Source of the DNA: Fonsecaea monophora
Lineage: Eukaryota > Ascomycota > Eurotiomycetes > Chaetothyriales > Herpotrichiellaceae
Direction: 5' to 3'
NCBI RefSeq assembly: GCF_001642475.1
Contig: NW_019173974.1
Location: 1 to 64,000, forward strand
DNA: 64,000 bases
How positions within the stretch are numbered: position 1 is the stretch's first letter; each line of letters opens with the position of its first letter. The position numbers were made by a program, and so were the translations under genes. The notes under the pieces were generated by a model. It ran no database searches. It saw only the letters and a list, made by a program, of their open reading frames with translations, and was not told where the DNA came from. Shown here piece by piece: positions 1 to 10,297 of the stretch.

Positions 1-251
1 AAGGAGGATAAATCTGAGGAGAGAGAAGGAGGAATAATGTCCCCTCCTTCTCTCCTTATATCGTACGCTCCTCCGCAAGGGATACTCAATGTCTTCCCCT
101 TTCTCCCTTGTCCTTCCTCTTTCGTACACGCCTTACGTTTCCCTTGCCTTTTGTCTCTCTTCCTTACCTTCCCTTGCGTACGGTGTCTCAGCTTGCCAGG
201 ATTCGGTATCCCTTGCACGGTACGTGCCTCGTCCAATCAGGAAGCTGCCCT

Positions 252-276
252 TTTGCCTGTACAATGTACAGGCAAA
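252..276. repeat. Perfect inverted repeat, 11-bp arms with 3-nt loop
   Basis: The arm TTTGCCTGTAC is followed after AAT by its exact reverse complement. The palindrome is flanked on both sides by copies of CCAATCAGGA (about 233-242 and 282-291), so a direct repeat encloses it. It could be a cruciform, a transposon terminus or a dimeric binding site. Confidence 0.7.
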
Positions 277-475
277 TTTAGCCAATCAGGAGGTGGCGTT
301 AGTCCTGTCGTTAGTCTTGGCGCTGGTTCGTCAGAACCGAGCCTCCTTCTGGGTTCAACCCATCACAATCTAAGATAAACACGGTATTTTTAGAGCGCGT
401 TTTAAGCCCGAAGAATTTTAACGCGTAATTATATTATAATTAGTAGACTATTCTATATTTCTACTATATAGATTA

Positions 476-498
476 AGTTAGTTATACTATAACTAACT
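476..498. repeat. Perfect AT-rich inverted repeat, 11-bp arms with 1-nt centre
   Basis: The arm AGTTAGTTATA is followed by one base and then its exact reverse complement. It sits in the most AT-rich part of the window (365-540). Confidence 0.7.
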
Positions 499-600
499 AT
501 AGACTAAGTAGGAAAGTTAGTAGACTAAAACTAGTTAAAATTGCAAGGGTGGAAATCTCGCGTTTTGTGTGTGTTAAGTGTTACAGAACTGGGCTGCTAC

Positions 601-1643
601 GCAACCTGATTGAGGGACTTAACTACCAGTGCCACGTTGGAGTACGTCGGTGACATCCTTAGTTCTAATTACGTCATATGTAGCCTACGCTCGGTATACC
701 TACTTCAATTAGTATACTTAAATTCAACGCCGATCTCTAGCTTAGTGTTGTGCCCGCGTGCATTGGGAGCTCCTTTCTTCATCGGCGACAGCGCCTCTAT
801 TCTACTCACTCTCTGCGCGTAGACTAAGCAACCTCGAGTTTGTTGACCCTTTTCACATTCCGTAGGCTTTCCGCCAAACAAGATAAGAGGAAAGTGGTGA
901 TGAACAGAGACAAAGGTAGAACAGCTTCCATTGGATTTCCGTGGATCAAAGAAATGGAATGGTGACGACAAGCTACTGTCTTTCCCCTTTCCGCTTCACG
1001 AAAACACATATAAGAGCGATATATATATTGATTACCAATTCTCTCCGACGGGGTTGTACCGCAGGTGGGCGGAGCTATATGCAAAAACTAAACTCAATGA
1101 GCCTAGTCATGTAGGTGGCTACAACTTCTCCCTTGGGGATTCAGCACCATCCCGTCTTCCCATATAATCCGACCCAGTTCCGTTCCCCTCCCTACCCTCC
1201 CTCCCCATGCGCTGGGAGATATTAGTTTCAAAGCAACAGGCACCTTCCAACAAATAGATGCTGTGCAAAGTATGCATGATTTTGACTTTGGTCGTTAGGG
1301 AGCGTGGGTTTTCTCTTCTTCTCTTTCTTTCTATGTCGTAAGGAGTGTGTCTCATATCTCTTGCAGTCGTTTGAAGGATCGTACGCTCATGGCCGTGGTC
1401 TGGTTCCAGGGATGAGCCGGGAATTAACAAAGTTGGACTCTTTTGTTCGAGTGCCTGAAACAATAAAAGGGTCGACGTCATTTGTCGTTATTTCCTCCCA
1501 CTGATCGCATGCTATATACAGCATGTCGACCCGAGATGAATCGACAGAAGACGTGATTAGATGAATTGAAGATGTGCTTTTTGTTCTGTTTTTGAAACCT
1601 TTCTCCCAACTCCCCAGTATCTGGAGAGCCGGTTCATTCTCAT
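601..1643. other. Gene-free interval
   Basis: Only short overlapping frames on both strands, none with a recognisable motif, signal peptide or splice structure. The right end is the 3' flank of the minus-strand repeat-protein gene. I see nothing else. Confidence 0.6.
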
Positions 1644-2661
1644 TTATGCCAGGGCGACCAAGCCAACAATACCGGCAAGGAACGCCACGGCAGGCTTGTT
1701 GTTGCTGCTAGCAGCGCCGGTGTACGTCGCTACCGGAGCAGGGGCAGTAGTGCTAGCGACTGGAGCGACGCTTGTCCAGACGCTGCTGCTGACGACTGGC
1801 GCAGGAGGTGGAGCATATGTGCTGCTGCTCACGGCGACAGTGGCCCAGGTGCTAAACTCAGGTGCCGAAGGAGTTGACCACTCAGCCCAGCTAGTAACGG
1901 GCGATGGAGTGCTCTCGACAGGCGCTGGGGCAGGTGCAGGAGTCCAATCTTGCCATTGAGAGGTTGTAGGCTGGACAGGAACCGGAGTCGTCGTTGCGCT
2001 ACTCCAATCTTGCCAATGAGATGTCGTAGGCTGGACGGGAACCGGGGTAGTCGTCGTTGTGCTGGTCCAGTCATTCCACGTGGTAGGGGCAACAGACTTT
2101 GTCGTCGTCGTCGTAGTGCTGGTCCAGTCATTCCACGTTGTAGGGGCGACGGACTTTGTCGTCGTCGTCGTAGTGCTGGTCCAGTCATTCCACGTTGTAG
2201 GGGCAACAGACTTTGTCGTCGTCGTCGTAGTGCTGGTCCAGTCATTCCACGTTGTAGGGGCAACAGACTTTGTCGTCGTTGTCGTGGTGCTGGTCCAGTC
2301 GTTCCACGTTGTAGGGGCAACGGACTTTGTCGTCGTTGTCGTGGTGCTGGTCCAGTCATTCCACGTTGTAGGGGCGACAGTCGACGAGGGTGTCGTCGTT
2401 GTCGTGGTGCTGGTCCAGTCGTTCCACGACGTGGGGGCGACAGTTGACGAAGAAGTAGTCGTTGTGGTCGTTGTGCTAGTCCAGTCATTCCACGAAGTTG
2501 GGGCCACAGTCGAAGAGGGAGTGGTGGTGGTGGTGGTGGTGGTGGTGGAGGTGGTGGTGGTAGTCCGAAGACCAGTCAGCCCAAGTTGAGCTCTCTCTTC
2601 TATAGACGTTTCCGGCGTTTGCCAGGCTGGCGACAGCCAGCAGAATGAGAGACGACTGCAT
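1644..2661 (-). CDS. Thr-rich WxxW tandem-repeat GPI-type cell-wall protein, frame broken near N-terminus
   Basis: The coding strand opens at 2661 with a clear signal peptide (MQSSLILLAVASLANA) followed by RRESSTWADWSS. The body (2507 down to 1644) is a tandem array: eight WNDW units, two WQDW and one WAEW, each followed by runs of Thr, then a Pro/Ala/Ser region and a C-terminal hydrophobic tail (LAGIVGLVALA) like a GPI signal. This predicts a secreted, heavily O-mannosylated wall or plasma-membrane protein. The signal-peptide frame and the repeat frame differ by one base: the junction lies in a (CCA)n tract around 2510-2567, where the first frame would run into poly-His and stop. Possibilities are an indel in the microsatellite, an assembly error, a real null allele, or a nonconsensus intron (2572 to 2476 would restore frame but starts GTCTTC). 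The family is not recognised; the wall role is inferred from composition. Confidence 0.7.
2056..2507. repeat. Coding minisatellite, about 57-bp unit
   Basis: Eight near-identical units encode x-W-N-D-W-T-S-(T)5-7. The five central units are 19 codons each and differ by only a few third-position changes (for example GGGGCAACA versus GGGGCGACG). The high identity suggests recent expansion or homogenisation by slippage or unequal exchange, so copy number is probably variable between strains. Confidence 0.85.
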
Positions 2662-4767
2662 GTTGGACGAGTATGTGATATGTAAGGTAGATTATGATAT
2701 AGAGATTGGAAAGGTTGCGAACGTAAATGCCAATGTCCAGAGCCTTAGCGAACGAGCTCCGTGTACGAGGTACAAAGCGAGGGATGGCCGGTCAGAGACG
2801 GGAATATGATGGAGGAAGGAAAAAGAGACGCAGATGAGGATGGGGAGGTGGCCGATTTTGTAGTGTCAACCCCCAGCCGAGAAGGCACCTCCCTCAAGCT
2901 TCTTTGGCTGTGGATTCTGTCATGCGAGCATGGAGCATGCTACCTATGGAGAGGCGAGGAATGAATCGAAAGTGCTGGGGATGTGGCGAGGACAGCGGGC
3001 TTGCAGTATCGTCCCATGACACCAAGCCTGTTCCTCTCAGAATCATGTCATGGTTGTAGTGGAGGGTGGATACCGACATACCTAGACGAGGAACATTATG
3101 GAGACCATAGGGTATCAACCGAATTTTCCCAGCCCGGTAGAGTGTACCAGAGTGGGGTTTCAAAAGGCCATGCCAACCGGGTCAGCCTGGGAATAGCATA
3201 CTCCAATACGAGTAGGTACTCTAGAACACTGGTTAGTGCATTCTCCGTCATTGACCAATAAAAGTACGTAAGAAGAAAAACGGGGGGGAATGTCTCGTGG
3301 CTTGCCCGCGAGTAACCAACCTCTTCAGGCGGTAGAGTCCTTCGTACGAGCAGTCGGTAGTTATCATGCACTTGTGTGCGCCAAAGAAGGCCGGGCTTCC
3401 TGTTGACCATGTTGATGTAGTATCACGTAGCTGGATGTATTGTCTCCAGCCTCATGCAAGCATCTCAGTTGGACAATGGTCATAGTCTCTCGGCTGTGTG
3501 ACCACACTGCTGCTGTAGGGAGCTCAAGAGCAAGTGCCTGGGTTGAGCAAGAAACCGGAGGGGATGGGTGCCAGAGGGCTGAGGTCCAGGCAGTAGTGGA
3601 AGCGTGGAAGCGTTGCTAGGACCGAGTGGCTACCTCATCCGTTAGTAGGTACTCCAATGAGGTCAGAAATTGTCAACCAAACATAGTGATCCCTGTCACT
3701 GCGCCCCCACAAAGAGCTCTTGTTTGCCCTCGATGTCTCGTAGCGTGATCGCATGACTATGGTAGCCACAGTATTCTTGAGACTGCAGGATCCCACCGAA
3801 CATGGTCGACGCCAACCGAAGCCACTACTGGTAGGCTTCGGCAACTGAACAGAAAAGGTTGATGGTCGTTTAGAGGAGCTTGGAGAAGGAGGTTGGGCAA
3901 TTGCTAGGGAGTTGGAAAGGACTCTGTGGGGTGCCAAGACTGAAATGTCTCACTTTAGCGGATAGTGGATCCAGGAACCAGCCGATTATTGGTTGATTGT
4001 TCAGTCAAGCCTTTCAAATAGTGAAGGATCCATCCCTGTTTTTCCACGTTTCCTTCAGCACGCAAGTGTGCCCTCGGGGAATTTCTGACGGTCTCGGCCC
4101 AGTAGAAAAAGCTCTGTCAGACTTTTTCCTCCCGCTGACTCCATGTACCTGCCTCAGTGCCAACCGTATCGTTCCTTTTGGATCTCCCTCGCATGCTCAT
4201 TCAGACCCTTTCAGCAACGAGGTATCTCGTACTTTCTCGCTGTCTATCTTATTCCCATAGCACCAGCCGGGCGTTGAGCCGGGCTCTCCTCGTACTACTC
4301 CGTATATCTATCGATTGGCTTCCGCTCAGAACCTTGTTGGGCACCGATAGGCAGAAGCTAGACGATAGGCGTTGGAACTAGCAGATCTTTTCCGTCAGCT
4401 CGACATGGTATGACGGAATTGACGTGCTTTTGTCTCGCTATGAGCTTTGCTCGACCTCGCCGTAGCTTTCCTGCAAAAAGTTCCACACAAATCCGGACCG
4501 GCCTTCAGGTTGGCATGTCCTAGTATAGCTGGCCACAGGCTTTAGATACTTGGTATGGTTGGGGGAAGGAATCACATCATGCGCCTGGTGGCCCACAAAC
4601 CTGATGTATATCATTGGCTTATACTGATAAACAAACTTTGCTGTTTCGGGAACGGAACTTCGACCACATTCGACTTCGGCAACAATGTCCCAGACTGGGC
4701 TATTCCATGCATCTTTTTGACTGATGGGTCACTCGTATTTCCGTAGCTCTTGTGTCACAGCAGACCT
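2662..4767. other. Gene-free interval
   Basis: About 2.1 kb. The left part is the promoter side of the repeat-protein gene and the right part the 3' flank of DML1. The longest frames (about 100 codons at 3096-3410 and 3635-3937, minus) have no motif or splice partner and read as noise. A GAGTAGGTACTC-like palindromic motif sits near 3210-3222. Confidence 0.5.
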
Positions 4768-6566
4768 TCACTCATCGTCGATCCCAGAATCTGATCCTGA
4801 CTCCCACCCAATGCCGTAATTCTGGGCCATTTGTGTCAAGTCGTTGTAGTGTGCCTCCCGTTCTTCCCGTGGCATTAGGCGGGCAGTCAGGTCCCTGAGG
4901 TCAAGAATCCTGCTCTTCATTCTGGAATTGCATCCCAAGGCTGCCGAAACGTCCAACCCGCTGGGCCGTCGACTGGTCTCGAAGAGTGTGTCGGGGAATG
5001 TGTCAAGCAGAGGAAATTGGAGGCTGGTCTGAAATCTGAGCGTGTGTCAGTCTTTTGTTGTCGCTTTCTCTTCTTTGTGGGATAGTATGCGCTTTGCGCG
5101 GTCGGGGGAAACATGCGAGGGGATCGACTCACAGCTCTACCACGCTCTCCTCGTTCAGTCTTCTTCGAAGCCGCTCCTCCGGGTTAAGGGTCAACGGTCG
5201 AGTGCCTGACTCGAGGTGGTCACGCTCACATTCCACCTGGGCAAAAACGTGATTAGACCTCCTGGCTGACGGCTTGCTGAGACTTGGGCTGTAGTCCAGG
5301 TCGAAATCTGACGGCTCTGGCACATTGGCACTTTGATTTCCTTGATGGCCATTCCCTTGCACAATTGCAACTCCGTTGGAAGAATGGCTTGCACCAACAT
5401 TTGAACTCGTGACGCTTGCATGAAGCTCAAACACATTTTGAACCCCGTTGGTATTCAAAGTGTCCTCGAGTAGACCCAACGAGCCTCTTTTCCCTACTTC
5501 GGCATGGAGCCTTGTCGGAAGTGTAACAGATTCGACGCCCGCACAGAGGAGTGCAGTATTCATCCAGTCAGAACCATTGTCGAGGTGTACGTACCGAGGG
5601 AGGACTGCCGGAGGAGTAGCAAGTCGGATGTATGCTGATGCTTGCTGACCAATTGACTGAAGGGTTCTCGCGGCATTGCACACCCTCACCGATCCTTTTT
5701 CCTGGTCCCACTGAGCAATCTGTCTGCTGAGAACTGGTGTGGACATACCCTGGTGGCCCTGAAACCATCTTCCATCCCCCAGACCCAGATACTTGTCTTA
5801 CCATACTCGTCTCTCACATTATCCACATAATTTGCAGCAAACCCTCCCCAAGCGTCATCTGCCCCAGTGAACAGTTGAAAACCCTGCACTTGATCGCATT
5901 CTTCTACGAACGGTCTGACATCACGATCAAGCAGATCAACTTCCTTGTCCAGGCTTTCAAACAAGTCTCCGCCTGCCGACCAGTTTTCAAAGGGCATCAG
6001 TTGCGAGTTCAATTCGTACTCGTGGAGCTGGACGATGGATCTAGGGTGATATAAGACTCGGTTGAAATCAGACCAATACCTCACGTCCGAGGCGTGGAGT
6101 TGAGCAGTCGGAAGACCTAGATCTAGGTTCCTTTGGAACTCAGATGGCTCAATGGGCTGTTGTAGATGTCGCGCGGTGTTGCCATCCCTAGATGTGGTTA
6201 GAGTCTCATTCAACCAAGTGACGTCTCGGTAGACGGCATACCAAAGACCCAGGGGAGGATGAGACTCATCCTGGATGTCATATAATGCATTAAATTTACG
6301 GAGAGTGCCAAACCCACCCTTCAGGTCATAGATTATGGTTCGAGGAGTGAATGTCTCTGATCCATCGGAACCAAGGCCTGGTCGAAAGTGAATGTCTGGG
6401 TTGACCAGAAGTACCTCATCAGAAGAATATGTGAAATAAGATTCCTTTCAAGGAAAGATTAGAGGGTTTCTGGAAACAGCTGAGTGAAGGATACCTGAGC
6501 GTTCCAGAAATGTGTCGCTAGATAGTTACTTTTGTTGCCAAGCTGAAGAGTTATGATTTCATGCAT
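4768..6566 (-). CDS. DML1: Misato/DML1 mitochondrial inheritance protein
   Basis: Spliced protein of about 537 aa. Exons by inspection: 6566-6495, 6444-5749, 5710-5133 and 5035-4768. The N-terminus reads [24 protein letters not shown] and continues after a 50-nt intron with [20 protein letters not shown], the Misato segment II signature. The middle carries [23 protein letters not shown] and [18 protein letters not shown], the tubulin-like segment typical of the family. The C-terminus ends [11 protein letters not shown]. Known family role: DML1 is essential in yeast and affects mitochondrial DNA partition; animal Misato affects mitochondrial morphology. The intron joining exons 2 and 3 is only 38 nt (5748-5711), unusually short, but it restores frame between two clearly homologous blocks; the other introns are ordinary (50 and 97 nt). 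Transcribed divergently from LHS1. Confidence 0.88.
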
Positions 6567-7291
6567 TGTGGGTGCAGAACGTCATTTCGAAATGGGTGTG
6601 CCTTGATCATTCGACAGTGAATAGGAGATTTGCGAGTCACAGTGCCAATAACTTAAAGGGTACAAGATATCATTGACTGTGGGACAGAAGGTCGAAGGTA
6701 AAGACTGTGCATATGGTCGAGGCTGAAAGAGAGAAATTTGATGGTATTGTGTCTGACAGACAGCTTTTTGGAGGGGTCGAGTTAACCCGTTATCCATAGG
6801 TTAGGGCAGCGTGGGCAACCTCTTCGTCGCAAAGAGGTGTCTGGAGTGTATTTACACATAGAAGAGCCTACGGGAATTCTATTCTTCAGACATTCTACAA
6901 TCTGAGTTTTGAATAGGGCGGTCGATTGGTTAGTCTCGAGAGCTCTTCAGCCATGTTGGAGGTGGCGAGACGATGTTTATTTTTGTTGAGCGTGGCCCCA
7001 CGACTCGTGTATTTCAAGGAGCATGACTCGTGCCTGCGATTTTCTGGACAACTTGTTCACAAGCCGGTCAATATGGGGATGAGCATGCGAGCATCAGAAA
7101 TGAAAACGGTGTCATAGACTGGACTTACTGTTCCTCCGCTCAGAACCGTGTATTTCATATTCGTCGCCGCGTATTATTCTTGAAATGCACTCGCAGACCT
7201 CGATTCTCACATCCTTCTCTCCTTGAGTTAACTTACTGCAGATCCGACCATTACGCCCTGTGTGGGATCACAACATCTCTACATTTACACA
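6567..7291. promoter_or_regulatory. Divergent DML1/LHS1 promoter region
   Basis: 725 bp separate the two start codons. It contains CAGCGTG at 6807-6813, identical to the yeast unfolded-protein-response element core, about 480 bp upstream of the LHS1 start, and a TTCTTGAA pair of heat-shock half-sites at 7177-7184. Both are short motifs, so function is inference; LHS1 being a known UPR-induced ER chaperone makes the first one plausible. Confidence 0.45.
6807..6813 (+). promoter_or_regulatory. UPRE-like core CAGCGTG
   Basis: Exact match to the Hac1-bound UPRE core defined in yeast, located in the intergenic region upstream of the ER chaperone gene LHS1. A 7-mer can occur by chance. Confidence 0.35.
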
Positions 7292-10200
7292 ATGGCACCG
7301 CCTGGACGACGGAAGTTATCGACTCTCAGCGTTCTGACGCTGGCTCTCCTCCTTTTCTCCACGACCGCGTATGCCGCAGCGGCAGTCCTGGGTATAGATC
7401 TGGGGACAGAATATCTGAAGGGAGCCATTGCTAAACCTGGATCTCCTATTGAAATTGTCCTATCCAAAGATTCCAAGAGAAGGGAAGCCGCTACTCTCGC
7501 ATTCAAACCTTCCAGAACTCAGACAAAGGATGACGAGGCCTTCCCCGAACGTCTATATGGAGGAGATGCCGTGGCTCTTTCCGCGAGATTCCCAAGCGAT
7601 GTCTATCCCAATCTGAAGAGTATACTAGGTCTGGAATACTCTACGGACCCTGTAAAGAACTACGCCACCCGACATCCTGGTTTGAATCTTGAAGTCGTCC
7701 CAAGAGGCAATGGAACGGAAAAGAACAGCGGAACTGTGGGCTTCAAGAGTCACAGCTTTGGGACCAAGAAAGATGAAATATTCATGGTGGAAGAACTGCT
7801 GGCCATGCAGTTGAAAAACCTCAAGAGCAATGCGGAAGCAATGGTCGCGAAGGGTGTACATGTCACGGACGTGGTCATTACGCATCCTGCGTTCTTTACC
7901 GCTGATGAGAAGCGAGCTATTCAGTTGGCTGCGGACCTGGCGGGTTTGAGAGTTCTAGGTCTCGTGAGCGATGGGCTCGCCGTCGGCCTCAACTATGCAA
8001 CGCACCGGACGTTCGACAGCGTGACTGATGGTGCTAAGCCAGAGTACCATCTGGTCTATGATATGGGTGCTGGATCGACAACGGCAACGGTGCTCAAGTT
8101 TCAAGGCAGGACAATCAAAGGTCCTGGAAAGCGGAATTCCACTGTCCAAGAAGTCATTGCCCTTGGCGTGGGATCCGATGCCTCACTAGGTGGAGATTCT
8201 TTGAATGACGTTGTTGTCGAAGACATCATCTCCCGGTTTCTTGAGTCGCCAACTGCGAAAAATCTAGGGCTGAGTCGTGACCAAGTTAGGTCTCACGGGA
8301 AAGCAATGGCGAGAATCTGGAAAGAGGCCGAGCGAGTCCGTCAGCTTCTCAGCGCCAACGCAGTTTCTTCGGCCACCCTTGAAGGACTTTATGACGATGA
8401 TATCACCTTCAAGTACAGTCTTACTCGGGAAAGGTTCGAAGAACTCGCCGCAGACCATGCTTCACGCGTAGGCTCACCGATCGAAGCGGCTCTGCAGTCC
8501 GCTGGGCTGCAACTGGATGATCTAGACTCAATAATCCTACACGGAGGAGTGGTGAGAACTCCTTTCGTGCAGAAGCAACTCGAAAAGGTGGCTGGTGGGC
8601 CATCCAAGCTGAAAACCAATGTCAATGCTGACGAGGCTGCGGTAATGGGAGCAGCTTTCAAAGCTGCATCCTTGAGCCCTAGCTTTAGGGTCAAAGACAT
8701 CCGAGGAACAGATATTTCTGGCTTCTCCTTTTTCCTGAAATGGAGTGTCGAGAACAAGGAAAAGACACAGAAAGTGTTCCACCCAACCTCGCAAGTTGGA
8801 GCTGAGAAGCAAGTGCCCATCAAAACGCTGGAAGATATCACCTTACGCTTCACCCAGGCAGTCAAGGAGCTAGAAGTTCCTGTAACGGAGATTGAGGCTT
8901 CAAACTTGACGAAATCAGTGGGCGAGCTGAAGGAAAGGCATGGTTGTGCTCCGGCAAATATAAGCACCGTTTTCGCTATGCGGTTGAGCCATGTGGATGG
9001 ATTGCCAGAAGTTGTTTCAGGGTCTGTCAGCTGCGAAACCGAGAGCATCAAAGGCGGAACCGTCATTGACAACGTCAAAGGCTTGTTTGGCTTCGGCTCA
9101 AAGAAGGACAGCGAGCAGAAGGTTGTTGGAGACGAAGATGCTAGTGGAGAGACTGCTGAGTCTCAAACACCATTGCCTGCGTCTGATCCCACAAGCTCTG
9201 GATCGACCATGTCATCCGCCTCTCCATCGCCATCAGAGTCATCCGCCTCCTCCTCTTCGGCGACCAAAGTCGCCAAAGCAAGCAAAGCAACGCCAACAAC
9301 AGTCTCAATCCCCATCGCCCTGAGATCAACTGTTTCCGGCCTCAATGCTCCACCCACTTCAATTTTACCTCGCCTCAGGCAGCGTCTAACTCAATTCGAT
9401 ATGTCAGATCGGAATGCTGCCCTTCGGGCTGAGGCTTTGAACAATCTCGAGGCCTTCACGTACCGAGCCAGGGACTATCTCGAGGACGAGGGCTTCATTG
9501 CTGCCTCAAGCGCGTCAGTTAGGAATGAACTTGAACAGCAGCTGTCGAGCATCTCAGAGTGGCTGTACGGTGACGGCCTTGACGCCAAACTCCAAGACTT
9601 CAAGGACAAGCTGAAGAACCTCCATGCGCTAGTCGACCCCGTCTTGAAGCGACAGGATGAAGCCACAAAACGGCCCGATGCTGTCAAGAGTCTGAAGGAG
9701 GGGCTGGAGAACTTGAAAGGCATGATAACAATGGTAGAAGGAAGTATCAAGAAGGCTTCTGAAAACGCGGCATCGAGTGCAAGCGAAGCTGTAGAGTCTA
9801 CAGCTTCAAGTGCTTCAGGCCCGTCTCCAATGGACGGCGATGACCTTGACGAAGACCCATATAGCAGCACGTCAGCAGACGAAGCACCGCAGACTAACGA
9901 ACCGCCTCCGATCAAACCGTACGAATACACGAATGAAGATCTTGCAGCTCTGACAACGAAGTATGACGAGGTCAAGGAATGGCTCGACGAGAGACTTGCC
10001 CTGCAAGACAAACTCGGGCTACACGAAGATCCAGTTTTCCTGGTTGCTGAATTGCAGACCAGGGGGCTGGCACTACAGAAAGTGGTTTCGGATACTATTC
10101 TGAAAACAATAAAAATGCAAGAGATCCCCAAAAAGGGGAAGACAGGGAGTGGAAAGAAAGAGCCAGGAAAGGGAAAGGTCAAGAAGACCAAATCCTCGAG

Positions 10201-10297
10201 CACGAGTGGAGGCGAAGCTTCCAAAGCGAATACTTCATCGTCCCCATCTGGAACATCGAGCGCCACGGCGACGAAGAGCGTCAAGGACGAGCTGTAG
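7292..10297 (+). CDS. LHS1: ER-lumenal Hsp70-family chaperone (GRP170/LHS1)
   Basis: Intronless, 1001 aa from the ATG at 7292 (MAPPGRRKLS). The signal peptide's hydrophobic core is about residues 12-28. The Hsp70 ATPase domain follows: VLGIDLGTEYLKG (phosphate 1), LVYDMGAGSTTATVLKF (phosphate 2) and SIILHGGVVRTPFVQKQLEK (adenosine loop). Unlike canonical Hsp70, phosphate 1 has GTEYLK, as in Hsp110/Grp170 proteins. A shortened beta domain, an acidic and Ser-rich disordered linker (about residues 610-690) and a long helical C-terminal region follow, ending in a Lys-rich tail with SVKDEL, a KDEL-type retrieval signal. Known role: nucleotide exchange factor for Kar2/BiP and holdase in the ER lumen, assisting translocation and folding. 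Length and architecture match fungal Lhs1. Confidence 0.95.
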   Translation: MAPPGRRKLSTLSVLTLALLLFSTTAYAAAAVLGIDLGTEYLKGAIAKPGSPIEIVLSKDSKRREAATLAFKPSRTQTKDDEAFPERLYGGDAVALSARFPSDVYPNLKSILGLEYSTDPVKNYATRHPGLNLEVVPRGNGTEKNSGTVGFKSHSFGTKKDEIFMVEELLAMQLKNLKSNAEAMVAKGVHVTDVVITHPAFFTADEKRAIQLAADLAGLRVLGLVSDGLAVGLNYATHRTFDSVTDGAKPEYHLVYDMGAGSTTATVLKFQGRTIKGPGKRNSTVQEVIALGVGSDASLGGDSLNDVVVEDIISRFLESPTAKNLGLSRDQVRSHGKAMARIWKEAERVRQLLSANAVSSATLEGLYDDDITFKYSLTRERFEELAADHASRVGSPIEAALQSAGLQLDDLDSIILHGGVVRTPFVQKQLEKVAGGPSKLKTNVNADEAAVMGAAFKAASLSPSFRVKDIRGTDISGFSFFLKWSVENKEKTQKVFHPTSQVGAEKQVPIKTLEDITLRFTQAVKELEVPVTEIEASNLTKSVGELKERHGCAPANISTVFAMRLSHVDGLPEVVSGSVSCETESIKGGTVIDNVKGLFGFGSKKDSEQKVVGDEDASGETAESQTPLPASDPTSSGSTMSSASPSPSESSASSSSATKVAKASKATPTTVSIPIALRSTVSGLNAPPTSILPRLRQRLTQFDMSDRNAALRAEALNNLEAFTYRARDYLEDEGFIAASSASVRNELEQQLSSISEWLYGDGLDAKLQDFKDKLKNLHALVDPVLKRQDEATKRPDAVKSLKEGLENLKGMITMVEGSIKKASENAASSASEAVESTASSASGPSPMDGDDLDEDPYSSTSADEAPQTNEPPPIKPYEYTNEDLAALTTKYDEVKEWLDERLALQDKLGLHEDPVFLVAELQTRGLALQKVVSDTILKTIKMQEIPKKGKTGSGKKEPGKGKVKKTKSSSTSGGEASKANTSSSPSGTSSATATKSVKDEL

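Larger units (their letters stand above)
1..600. other. AT-rich decayed element, probably transposon-derived
   Basis: Positions 1-360 are pyrimidine-rich on the plus strand. Positions about 365-540 are strikingly AT-rich and full of TA, TTA and CTA steps, unlike the roughly 50% GC gene neighbourhood. No open frame has protein-like composition. Two perfect palindromes lie inside (252-276 and 476-498). This is the look of a retroelement end or RIP-worn repeat, but I see no clear terminal repeats or target-site duplication, and the left boundary is outside the window. The identity is inference. Confidence 0.4.

Noticed and set aside
1119..1481. 120-codon minus-strand frame in the left intergenic region
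   Set aside because: No motif, low-quality composition and overlapping frames on the other strand; no splice partner.
1950..2589. Long plus-strand frames (Arg/Gly- and Val-rich) across the repeat array
   Set aside because: They are antisense or out-of-frame readings of the 57-bp minisatellite; the minus-strand frame has the WxxW/Thr pattern and GPI tail.
6799..6806. GGTTAGGG resembling a telomere repeat
   Set aside because: Single copy with no tandem TTAGGG nearby.
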